Below are positions 1-5,289 of a DNA stretch of 6,310 nucleotides, piece by piece. Under the pieces are notes generated by a model. It did not search any database and was not told the origin of the DNA. It worked only from the letters and a program-made list of their open reading frames with translations. This DNA is from Epulopiscium sp. Nele67-Bin004 (GTDB taxonomy: Bacteria; Bacillota_A; Clostridia; Lachnospirales; Cellulosilyticaceae). The stretch lies in NCBI GenBank assembly GCA_002007315.1, contig LNZQ01000140.1, positions 1 through 6,310 of the forward strand, given 5' to 3'. Numbering within the stretch: the stretch's first letter is position 1; every line of letters begins with the position of its first letter. The translations under genes were made by a program, and so were the position numbers.

Positions 1-90
1 GGGGGATAGTGCCGAGGACAGATTCTATGAAGCAGGAAGATGCAAGACGAAAAACCTAATAGGTATAAGTCGCATCACAGTAGAAATATA
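1..90 (+). mobile_element. possible right end of an IS200/IS605-type (TnpB/IscB-bearing) element, truncated by window edge
   Basis: The reading frame starting at base 2 is open from the window edge to a TAG at 101-103. It would encode a 33-residue tail containing DRFYEAGRCKTKN. An 'EAG' signature close to the C-terminus is, from memory, common in TnpB (IS605 OrfB) proteins, where the 3' end of the gene doubles as the guide-RNA scaffold. Immediately downstream lies a large imperfect palindrome at 39-76, as expected for the subterminal hairpin at the right end of this transposon family. No other part of the element is in the window, so no catalytic residues can be checked, and the right boundary (about 80-95) is a guess. 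Alternative readings are the tail of an unrelated gene or an unrelated structured RNA. Confidence 0.33.
39..76. repeat. imperfect palindrome / stem-loop
   Basis: GATGC (39-43) pairs with GCATC (72-76) and GAC (46-48) with GTC (69-71), with a two-base AA bulge between these arms. After an internal loop, ACCT (54-57) pairs with AGGT (61-64) around an AAT loop. That gives twelve base pairs in three coaxial blocks. No T-tract follows, so it is not a standard intrinsic terminator. The layout fits a transposon-end hairpin or an RNA scaffold stem. The pairing is seen directly; the role is inferred. Confidence 0.6.
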
Positions 91-96
91 TAGATT

Positions 97-525
97 ATGT
101 TAGATTTATATATATTTTTCGTATCGGAAACGTTAGTGTTTGATGGATATAAAATTACGGCAACTTGTGGAATGGATTTGCATGACGCTGTGCCTATGGG
201 GGGCAAATTTGCTACTTATATAAAAAGCGATGGCATATCTATTGCAAATGATACGATAACAGCGATAAAAACTGGACAAACTTGGGTTTCAAAAGGATTT
301 TTATTGGTGTACGAAAATGATAAGTTTAGTATTGTTGATATGCAAAAAAACGGAGCACCTACGGGTGACAATTTTATCGTTACGCTAACAACTAAAGACG
401 GTTGCGTCACGCATGATATAAATAACGCTGTATCAATTGAAAATACTACAATCGCAAAGTTGTACGTTGATGATACGTCGCTTGAAAATTTGGTGTGTAT
501 TGCACCTGTAATATACGGAAATTAG
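97..525 (+). CDS. hypothetical protein, probably the 3' remnant of a larger gene
   Basis: This 142-residue reading frame is not a family I recognise. It has no recognisable Shine-Dalgarno site before the ATG at 97, and an in-frame TAG lies two codons upstream. The sequence is rich in short beta-like alternations and Thr/Asn/Asp. The stretch around residues 45-65 (SDGISIANDTITAIKTG) vaguely recalls bacterial Ig-like (BIG2) repeats, where 'ng.itAvk.G' is common. There is no signal peptide, and after the first nine residues no membrane segment. A lone C-terminal-looking fragment right after a putative transposon end suggests a secreted or surface protein gene whose 5' part was cut off by insertion. 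A genuine short cytoplasmic protein starting at an internal GTG (136) or ATG (172) cannot be excluded. It ends two dozen bases before the convergent gene on the other strand. Confidence 0.45.
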   Translation: MLDLYIFFVSETLVFDGYKITATCGMDLHDAVPMGGKFATYIKSDGISIANDTITAIKTGQTWVSKGFLLVYENDKFSIVDMQKNGAPTGDNFIVTLTTKDGCVTHDINNAVSIENTTIAKLYVDDTSLENLVCIAPVIYGN

Positions 526-545
526 GAACGCCCGATGAGCGTTCC
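525..545. terminator. hairpin between convergent genes, likely bidirectional terminator
   Basis: GGAACGC (525-531) and GCGTTCC (539-545) form a perfect 7-bp stem with a 7-base loop, filling the 23-base gap between the convergent stop codons. The T-run is poor on the plus side (GTATTACACTT) and weak on the minus side (TAATTT), so termination may be inefficient. A competing pairing of ATACGGAA (513-520) with TTCCGTAT (542-549) uses the same right arm. Confidence 0.5.
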
Positions 546-548
546 GTA

Positions 549-1121
549 TTACACTTCAAAAATGTCACTAACTTTAATGTTTAAGTCTTTAAAAAGATTA
601 GGCGTTATAATAGTTTTGTATTGTTCTCTTTCGTTTTCCTCAAGTTCTTCTTCCGTCAAGTTCCGATACACTTCAGCAAGTTCATACCGACTATCTATTA
701 ACACATATTGGTTTATCGTGTCATTTAACGGGTCAACAATCCAATACTCCCCTACCCCTATGCGTTCGTACAATTTCAACTTTATTACCAAGTCGTCTTT
801 CCTGTTGCTTGATAAGATTTCAACGACAAGGTTTGGCACGCCATAATATCCAAGTGGTTTAATTTTATCTGGTTCACACATCACCGCTATATCAGGGATA
901 AAATGATTTTTCGGCTTGTCTTGATCATAAAATACATTTGGAACTTGATACACTTTACATTTTTTGCCCCTAAGATACATCTCAAACGCCAATGTGATGT
1001 TAAACATAAGCTTGCTATGTTTTAAATTTGGTGCAGGCGACATATAAACAATATCATCTATAAGTTCAACTTTACGTGGCGGATTTGTTACTATGTCATC
1101 TGAATTTTGTTGAATTTCCAT
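549..1121 (-). CDS. Uma2 family (DUF820) PD-(D/E)XK endonuclease-like protein
   Basis: The product is 190 residues, a normal Uma2 length. Family hallmarks appear in order: the N-terminal 'ELIDDIVYMSPAP' (residues 19-31, usually ELIDGxxYxMSPAP) followed by His35; 'IPDIAV' (75-80) with Asp77; 'VPNLVVEILSS' (95-105) with Glu101; then Asp110, Lys114, Lys116 and Tyr118, and 'GVGEYWIVDP' (122-131). Asp77, Glu101 and Lys114 are the likely catalytic set of the PD-(D/E)XK fold, with the lysine migrated as is typical of this family. An acidic helix (LTEEELEENERE) lies near residues 154-165. The start at 1121 is chosen because GAGGAG at 1129-1134 lies 7 bases upstream; the longer frame from 1169 would overlap the upstream GDPD gene and lacks such a site. 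The gene lies 40 bases behind the GDPD gene and is probably co-transcribed with it. The biological role of Uma2 proteins is largely unknown, and no partner such as a methylase is visible. Confidence 0.88.
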   Translation of the reverse strand: MEIQQNSDDIVTNPPRKVELIDDIVYMSPAPNLKHSKLMFNITLAFEMYLRGKKCKVYQVPNVFYDQDKPKNHFIPDIAVMCEPDKIKPLGYYGVPNLVVEILSSNRKDDLVIKLKLYERIGVGEYWIVDPLNDTINQYVLIDSRYELAEVYRNLTEEELEENEREQYKTIITPNLFKDLNIKVSDIFEV

Positions 1122-1134
1122 TGTATCACTCCTC

Positions 1135-1154
1135 ATACTTATTTTTTTAAGTAT
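1135..1154 (-). repeat. small inverted repeat abutting the Uma2 ribosome binding site
   Basis: ATACTTA (1135-1141) and TAAGTAT (1148-1154) pair perfectly around six bases (T on the plus strand, A in the minus-strand transcript). On the minus strand the hairpin lies between the GDPD stop codon and the GAGGAG site, with no space before the latter. It is all A/U except one G-C pair, so it is weak. It could tune translation or mark RNA processing between the two genes, or be chance in AT-rich DNA. Confidence 0.35.
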
Positions 1155-1161
1155 ATCAGAT

Positions 1162-1812
1162 TTATACAAATTGTGCCACCAATTTTGGATAAGAAGTTGT
1201 TATGTTTCGTACATTTGCTTTCATAAGCGGTGCAAGCTGCTCCGTAGTATTTGGAGTCCAAAGTGACATCTGAATATTGTGTTTTGCAAGTTGAGTTTCT
1301 AGCTCTTTAGTATACGCATTAAAGTGAATATTTAACGTTGTTGCCCCAAGCCCCGTCATCGTTGATATAATTTTTTGCAGCTCATCATCTTTTATTTCTA
1401 TATGATTGTTTTTGTCTTTATCATCATAAAAGCCATCAATTATACATTCAACATTCAAATACGTTGTAGAATTTTGAGTTTCTATCTCCTTAACTTTGTC
1501 TAGTGCCACTGTACCTGAAAACATTATAGGATTGTTATAGTTTTTAGCTAAGTTTAACACTTCTAGCTCGATGCCTGCATCTTTTAAGTCACAATTTATG
1601 CCAATTTCAGATTTTGTATTTGCCAGTTCAAACACATCTTTTAAGTATACTCGGCTGTCATCAGTTGGAACGTCGTGGCTTATAATTAGTTCACCATCAA
1701 CTTTTCTTATGTCTATCTCAAAAGCGTCAACCCCTGCTGTTAGTGCATATTCAACAAATTCTAAACTATTGTCAGGCGTGCCTTCGCAACCTGAATGTGC
1801 TGTAATTTTCAT
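1162..1812 (-). CDS. glycerophosphodiester phosphodiesterase (GDPD) family protein
   Basis: GDPDs hydrolyse glycerophosphodiesters such as glycerophosphocholine to sn-glycerol-3-phosphate plus an alcohol, using a metal-dependent TIM barrel. This 216-residue protein has the family frame: His6 (of AHSG, usually HRG), PDNS at 13-16 (usually PENT), 'FEIDI' at 31-35 giving metal ligands Glu32 and Asp34, catalytic His46 in 'ISHD', 'CDLK' at 74-77 (usually ExK) and a C-terminal 'SLWTPN' then 'ITTSYP' motif typical of the last barrel strands. Arg of HRG is Ser7 and two Glu positions are Asp (14 and 75), so this is a divergent subtype that keeps both histidines. It has no signal peptide, hence is probably cytoplasmic and acts on imported substrate. 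It is a little shorter than UgpQ-like enzymes (about 245). The start is supported by AAAGGA (1820-1825) 7 bases upstream. It is divergent from an ABC importer and shares its control region. The family call is secure; the substrate is inferred. Confidence 0.87.
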   Translation of the reverse strand: MKITAHSGCEGTPDNSLEFVEYALTAGVDAFEIDIRKVDGELIISHDVPTDDSRVYLKDVFELANTKSEIGINCDLKDAGIELEVLNLAKNYNNPIMFSGTVALDKVKEIETQNSTTYLNVECIIDGFYDDKDKNNHIEIKDDELQKIISTMTGLGATTLNIHFNAYTKELETQLAKHNIQMSLWTPNTTEQLAPLMKANVRNITTSYPKLVAQFV

Positions 1813-1858
1813 AATACTTTCCTTTCACAATTAAATTTTTATTAACCTAGTATGTCAC

Positions 1859-1887
1859 ATTATATATCAAAAATCAACAATTTAACT
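1859..1887 (-). promoter_or_regulatory. putative promoter for the GDPD-Uma2 transcript
   Basis: The minus strand reads a perfect TATAAT -10 at 1864-1859, 47 bases before the GDPD start codon. The -35 position (1882-1887, minus-strand AGTTAA) is poor and falls inside the 11-bp repeat block, which fits a promoter that needs an activator. This was found by eye in AT-rich DNA, so a chance match is possible. Confidence 0.45.
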
Positions 1888-1910
1888 TATTTTTAACGTA
1901 GATTTAACGT
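1881..1910 (+). promoter_or_regulatory. triple 11-bp direct repeat, candidate PhoP-type operator
   Basis: TTTAACTT (1881), TTTAACGT (1892) and TTTAACGT (1903) recur at exactly 11 bp, about one helical turn. Tandem TTAACA-like hexamers separated by about 5 bp are the known binding pattern of Bacillus PhoP, and OmpR/PhoB-type response regulators generally bind 11-bp direct repeats. The block is centred between two divergent -10 elements, about 15 bases from each, so one site could control both transcripts. The repeats are seen directly. The identity of the regulator is inferred from pattern and from the GDPD neighbour; only three copies are evident rather than the usual four. Confidence 0.55.
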
Positions 1911-1930
1911 TTTCAAAATAACACTATAAC
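1903..1930 (+). promoter_or_regulatory. putative promoter for the ABC importer operon
   Basis: TATAAC at 1925-1930 matches five of six bases of a -10 box. No good -35 TTGACA is present 17 bp upstream; the region (TTTAAC at 1903-1908) is instead the last copy of the 11-bp repeat. A start site near 1937 would leave a leader of about 75 bases. Missing -35 plus overlapping repeats suggests activator dependence. Confidence 0.42.
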
Positions 1931-1955
1931 ATTGCAGGTATATTATATGTTTTTG

Positions 1956-1974
1956 AAGGAGGATTTTTTTGTAA
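1956..1974 (+). promoter_or_regulatory. orphan strong Shine-Dalgarno followed by a TTG-TAA start-stop
   Basis: AAGGAGG (1956-1962) is the best ribosome binding site in the window. It sits about 50 bases before the real start of the first permease gene. Six bases downstream is TTG (1969-1971), followed at once by TAA (1972-1974). It could load ribosomes in the leader without making protein, or be a leftover site. The in-frame upstream extension of the permease (TTG 1932 or ATG 1947) runs through it, but those starts have no convincing site of their own. Confidence 0.35.
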
Positions 1975-2012
1975 AAATTATAAAAATACTAACACTTAGA
2001 AAGAGGATTCAT

Positions 2013-2897
2013 ATGCAAAAATCATCAAAACGAATAACTGACAACGACAATAGTTGGTATTTCTTTTTATTGCCTACTATTATAGGTCTATTGTTATTCA
2101 CTGCTTATCCTATAATGGAATCATTTAGATTAAGTTTTTTTAAATCTAATGGAACGATGGAAGAATTTGTTGGTGTTCAAAACTACATATATGTATTAAA
2201 CAACGACTTATTTTGGACTACAGTGTGGAACACATTTTATATAACGTTCTTCCAGTTACTTTTAGGTATACCTATTGCCTACGTAATTGCTTGTATTATT
2301 AACCAGCTTAGAATTTTTAACAATTTGCTTAAATCAATATTTTTTATTCCATATATCACACCTGTTGTTGCATCAGCTACAGTGTTTATGTATGTTTTGC
2401 ACCCAGATGGAATATTAAATGGATTTATAGGATTGTTTGGGATTGAACCAATCAACTGGTTGCTATACCCTAATACAGCACAATGGGGAACAATTTTATT
2501 TTCAACTTGGCAACATTTAGGATTTTATATAATTATTATATTAGCAAACTTGCAAGCTATCCCTGAGGAACTTGACAAAGCTGCACAAGTTGATGGAGCA
2601 ACAAAATTAAAAATCTGGTGGTACATCACAACTCCATTGATGAAAGGGACTTTTAGATTTTTGATAATAATGGGTTGGATTAATGGGCTACAAAGATTCG
2701 CAGATGTATACGTTCTTGGAGGCCCACAAGGAAGCCCTGCTAGAGCATTGTTTACAATCGTTGGATTTATATATGAACGTGGATTTGGTAGTTTTGAATT
2801 TGGAGTTGCATCGGCTGCAGCTTACGTTTTATTTGCTATTATTGCTGTGTTTACTGCTATTAACTTCACAATAACCAACTTGAAGAAGGAGCAATAA
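2013..2897 (+). CDS. ABC importer permease, MalF/UgpA type (CUT1 family)
   Basis: This 294-residue integral membrane protein is one half of the transmembrane channel of a carbohydrate/glycerol-phosphate class ABC importer. The first membrane helix is at about 15-35 (WYFFLLPTIIGLL...), followed by the periplasm-side loop ending in 'GVQNY' (54-58). Further helices lie at about 70-97, 107-130, 158-180, 210-235 and 262-288, giving six as expected. The cytoplasmic EAA loop that docks the ATPase is clear at 185-209: EELDKAAQVDGA then ITTPL. 'IPYITPVVASATVFMYVLHPDGILN' at about 112-136 is typical of the MalF/UgpA side. I chose ATG 2013 because AGAGGA (2002-2007) lies 5 bases before it and the protein then begins like other UgpA-type permeases (short charged tail then WYFFLLP). 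The next gene starts one base after its stop, so translation is probably coupled. Substrate cannot be read from sequence. Confidence 0.93.
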   Translation: MQKSSKRITDNDNSWYFFLLPTIIGLLLFTAYPIMESFRLSFFKSNGTMEEFVGVQNYIYVLNNDLFWTTVWNTFYITFFQLLLGIPIAYVIACIINQLRIFNNLLKSIFFIPYITPVVASATVFMYVLHPDGILNGFIGLFGIEPINWLLYPNTAQWGTILFSTWQHLGFYIIIILANLQAIPEELDKAAQVDGATKLKIWWYITTPLMKGTFRFLIIMGWINGLQRFADVYVLGGPQGSPARALFTIVGFIYERGFGSFEFGVASAAAYVLFAIIAVFTAINFTITNLKKEQ

Positions 2898-2898
2898 T

Positions 2899-3741
2899 AT
2901 GGAAAAGATGACAAAACGTGAACTTCAGTTTAATATAATTAGTGTTGTTATATTACTTACACTTGGCTTAATAATGATTTCGCCATTTTTTGTAATGATA
3001 ATAATCTCATTTGAACGATTTGCAAACTTACAACCACCGTTTCCGATAACATTTTCTATATCTGAACCATCGTTCTTTAACTTTAATTTGATTTTGGAAA
3101 ATGGTGCATTAGTAAAAGCATACTCAAATTCATTTATCGTTGCTATCGGTAGCGTTATAATTAACTTATTTGCGGTATTACTAGCAGGATTTGCGTTTTC
3201 AAAAGGTAAGTTTACAGGAAAAAAATTAATGTTAGGAATTATCTTATCAACTATGATGATTCCATTTGAAACTCGTTTAATACCAATGTATATGATGTTT
3301 ACTAACTTAGGGCTAAAAAACAACTTCTTAGCTTTGATTTTACCAAATGTAGTTGACGGTTTTGGTATTTTACTAGTAAAAGGTTTTTTTGACACTGTTC
3401 CAGATAGTTTGATGGAGGCAGCACAACTAGACGGTTGTAATAAATGGCAAATATTTTCAAAGATTTTTGTACATTTTACAGGTCCAATTTCAGCAACTTT
3501 AGTTATATTAAAATTTATGAGTAGCTGGAATTCGCTACTTTGGCCACTAGTAATATTAACAGATGAATCAAAACACACAGTACCTATATTTATATCATCA
3601 TTTTCAACAGAAAATGGATCAAGACTTGCTGGTTCAACAATGGCAGCAGCATTTTTAGGAATAATTCCAGTTGTAGTTTTATTTTTATGTTTGCAAAAAC
3701 ATATTATTCAAAGTATTGCAACTACTGGGTTAAAAGATTAA
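2899..3741 (+). CDS. ABC importer permease, MalG/UgpE type (CUT1 family)
   Basis: This is the second channel subunit, 280 residues, the usual size. The first helix is at about 13-37 (IISVVILLTLGLIMISPFFVM). After a loop, 'YSNSFIVAIGSVIINLFAVLLAGFAFSKGKFTGKK' (75-109) is the signature second-helix region of MalG/UgpE proteins, followed by 'MIPFETRLIPMYMMFTNLGLKNN' (120-142). The EAA loop is at 168-196: PDSLMEAAQLDGCNKWQIFSKI, with Cys180 in place of the usual Ala and a degenerate end (HFTGP instead of LPLxxP). 'SSWNSLLWPLVIL' follows and the protein ends in 'GLKD', the normal MalG-type C-terminus (G-x-x-K-G/D). AAGGAG (2886-2891), inside the end of the previous gene, lies 7 bases before the ATG. 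It pairs with the MalF-type permease in one operon. Confidence 0.93.
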   Translation: MEKMTKRELQFNIISVVILLTLGLIMISPFFVMIIISFERFANLQPPFPITFSISEPSFFNFNLILENGALVKAYSNSFIVAIGSVIINLFAVLLAGFAFSKGKFTGKKLMLGIILSTMMIPFETRLIPMYMMFTNLGLKNNFLALILPNVVDGFGILLVKGFFDTVPDSLMEAAQLDGCNKWQIFSKIFVHFTGPISATLVILKFMSSWNSLLWPLVILTDESKHTVPIFISSFSTENGSRLAGSTMAAAFLGIIPVVVLFLCLQKHIIQSIATTGLKD

Positions 3742-3762
3742 TTTAATTAAAAGGAGAATATT

Positions 3763-5148
3763 ATGAAAAAGTTTACAAAATTATTAAGTGTTTTTTCGGT
3801 TGCACTATTAGCAGTTGGGTGCTCAAGCGGAAATGCTTCAACAGATACAAATACAACAAGTTCATCAAGCGAGGCAAGTTCAAACGCTTCATCATCTAAC
3901 AGCAGCTCTGACAAAACAGTTTTGCGTGTTCAATGGATTGGAGATTTTCAACAAAATGACTCAACAGACCCTATGACTGGTGCAAAAAGACTTGGGTTAT
4001 ACGTTGTTGAAAACGAATTTGAAAGATTGTATCCAGACGTAGACTTACAATTTATTACTATGGGTTGGGACGATTATGTTAAAAAGACTCAAACTATGAT
4101 TATTTCAAACGAGGCAGACGTATACCAAGTTCCAGGTATTTCTGGGCTAGTTGAGCAAAATATGCTTTTGCCACTAGATAGCTATATCGAAAGAGATAAC
4201 TACGATTTAAATGTATATTTACATGGGCAAGTTGAAGGTTGGATGGTTGCAGGACCTGATGATGATGAGTTAGAAATTTATTCGTTGCCACTTTTAGGTG
4301 ACACTAGAATTATAACTTATGACAAAGAAATATTTGACCAATGGGGCGTTGAATATTTGTCTGAATATCCTACAATTGACGAGATTTTGACAAAAGCTTC
4401 TCAAATGACGGGAACAAACCCTGTTACAGGACAAAACAACTTTGGTTTGACGTATGAAGGTGTTGACGCTGCTGACTCTGTTATGAATATCAACGAATCA
4501 CTTGGCGGAATTTGGGGAACTGGGAACAAATTGGGTGAACTCGTTACGGAATTTAACTCTGATACTATGAACGAAGCAGCTCATATTTTCTTGGAACTTA
4601 TACAATACGCACCTGAAACAGCACTTGTAGGACAAGGTAGCGAACTGTACGGAACACATGCAAATAATATCGCAATCAACCTTAGAGATGCACCTATAAC
4701 TATTTTTTCTGCACAGGAACTTGGACTTGGCGACAGATACGGTGTTAGCAAATTGTTCGTAAATGAAGACCTTGGAATGGGTGGTATGTTTGCAGGTAGT
4801 CCACTTGCAATTTCAACTACTAGCGAAAATCCAGATTTAGCTTGGGAATATATCAAATTCACATCTAGTGACTTTGTTCAACAATATTTATGGGAAAACC
4901 AAAAACATCAAGCTCTACCAGTTACAAAATCTGGCTTAACATTTGATGGTATCGCAGATAACGCAGAAGTGTACAAAATGGTTGAAGCTATGGAAAGACT
5001 TTGGACTCCAAGATATATTTATCGTTCATCTCAACCAAGAGCAATTTTAACAGATGCTGTTCAAAATATAGTTCTTGGAACTATGAGTGTTGAAGATGGT
5101 TTAAATAAAGCACAATCTGAAACTGAAGATTGGGTTAAACAACAATAA
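3763..5148 (+). CDS. solute-binding lipoprotein of the ABC importer (SBP_bac_1 / cluster B family)
   Basis: This 461-residue extracellular receptor hands substrate to the two permeases. The signal peptide is MKKFTKLL plus a hydrophobic core. A lipobox A-V-G-C with the lipidated Cys20 anchors it to the outer face of the membrane. Residues 21-49 are a Ser/Thr/Asn-rich flexible linker with 15 serines. The mature domain starts near residue 52 with 'VLRVQWIGDF', then 'VENEFERLYPDVDLQF' (82-97), 'ADVYQVPG' (118-125), 'LLPLDSYIERD' (135-145) and 'GDTRIITYDKEIFDQWGV', the last being the typical hinge-adjacent strand (normally 'LyYNKdlF'). The C-terminal part has the usual 'SPLAIS...NPDLAWEYIKF' motif. 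Ribosome site AAGGAG (3751-3756) lies 6 bases before the ATG. It is the last gene of the operon. Its substrate is unknown; the acidic 'GPDDDELEI' loop and lack of obvious UgpB signatures leave sugar, glycerophosphate or glycerophosphodiester all possible. Confidence 0.92.
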   Translation: MKKFTKLLSVFSVALLAVGCSSGNASTDTNTTSSSSEASSNASSSNSSSDKTVLRVQWIGDFQQNDSTDPMTGAKRLGLYVVENEFERLYPDVDLQFITMGWDDYVKKTQTMIISNEADVYQVPGISGLVEQNMLLPLDSYIERDNYDLNVYLHGQVEGWMVAGPDDDELEIYSLPLLGDTRIITYDKEIFDQWGVEYLSEYPTIDEILTKASQMTGTNPVTGQNNFGLTYEGVDAADSVMNINESLGGIWGTGNKLGELVTEFNSDTMNEAAHIFLELIQYAPETALVGQGSELYGTHANNIAINLRDAPITIFSAQELGLGDRYGVSKLFVNEDLGMGGMFAGSPLAISTTSENPDLAWEYIKFTSSDFVQQYLWENQKHQALPVTKSGLTFDGIADNAEVYKMVEAMERLWTPRYIYRSSQPRAILTDAVQNIVLGTMSVEDGLNKAQSETEDWVKQQ

Positions 5149-5163
5149 TAAACTATGTATTGA

Positions 5164-5192
5164 CGGGCGGTAATTAATCGCCCGATATTTTT
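5164..5192 (+). terminator. intrinsic terminator of the ABC importer operon
   Basis: CGGGCGGT pairs with ATCGCCCG (5164-5171 with 5177-5184), giving six G-C/C-G pairs plus a G-U and a U-A around an AATTA loop, followed by ATATTTTT. It lies 16 bases after the lipoprotein stop codon. On the opposite strand no T-run follows, so it acts only on the plus strand. The remaining bases to 5289 contain no supported gene. Confidence 0.88.
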
Positions 5193-5289
5193 ATCCTACA
5201 ATTTTTGCCTGCCACTCCCCATCAACATGCCATATAATCCACAAAATTAGCATCGCTTAGAATTATATCAACACATAAATACATTGTTA

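Noticed and set aside
1..80. Group II intron 3' end (domains V/VI) as an explanation for the left-edge structure
   Set aside because: No domain V-like hairpin with a GAAA-type loop and no bulged-A domain VI pattern could be found.
535..846. Plus-strand open frame of 103 codons opposite the Uma2 gene
   Set aside because: Serine-rich low-complexity antisense translation, no ribosome site, overlaps a strongly supported gene.
1122..1169. Uma2 start at 1169, overlapping the GDPD stop
   Set aside because: A clear GAGGAG at 1129-1134 sets the start at 1121, and the family motif spacing fits the shorter protein.
1932..2012. Longer first-permease start (TTG 1932 or ATG 1947), adding 27 or 22 N-terminal residues
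   Set aside because: Neither start has a good ribosome site, 1932 would precede the likely transcript start, and the added basic stretch is atypical; ATG 2013 has AGAGGA at proper spacing.
2925..3578. Long minus-strand open frame of 217 codons inside the second permease gene
   Set aside because: Antisense shadow of a clear MalG/UgpE-type gene; its translation has no family features and AT-rich coding DNA often leaves such frames open.
5191..5253. Minus-strand 20-codon frame rich in Trp (ending HVDGEWQAKIVG)
   Set aside because: It reads like a protein tail but has no ribosome site, is very short, and lies between two convergent genes; it may be a relic but cannot be supported.
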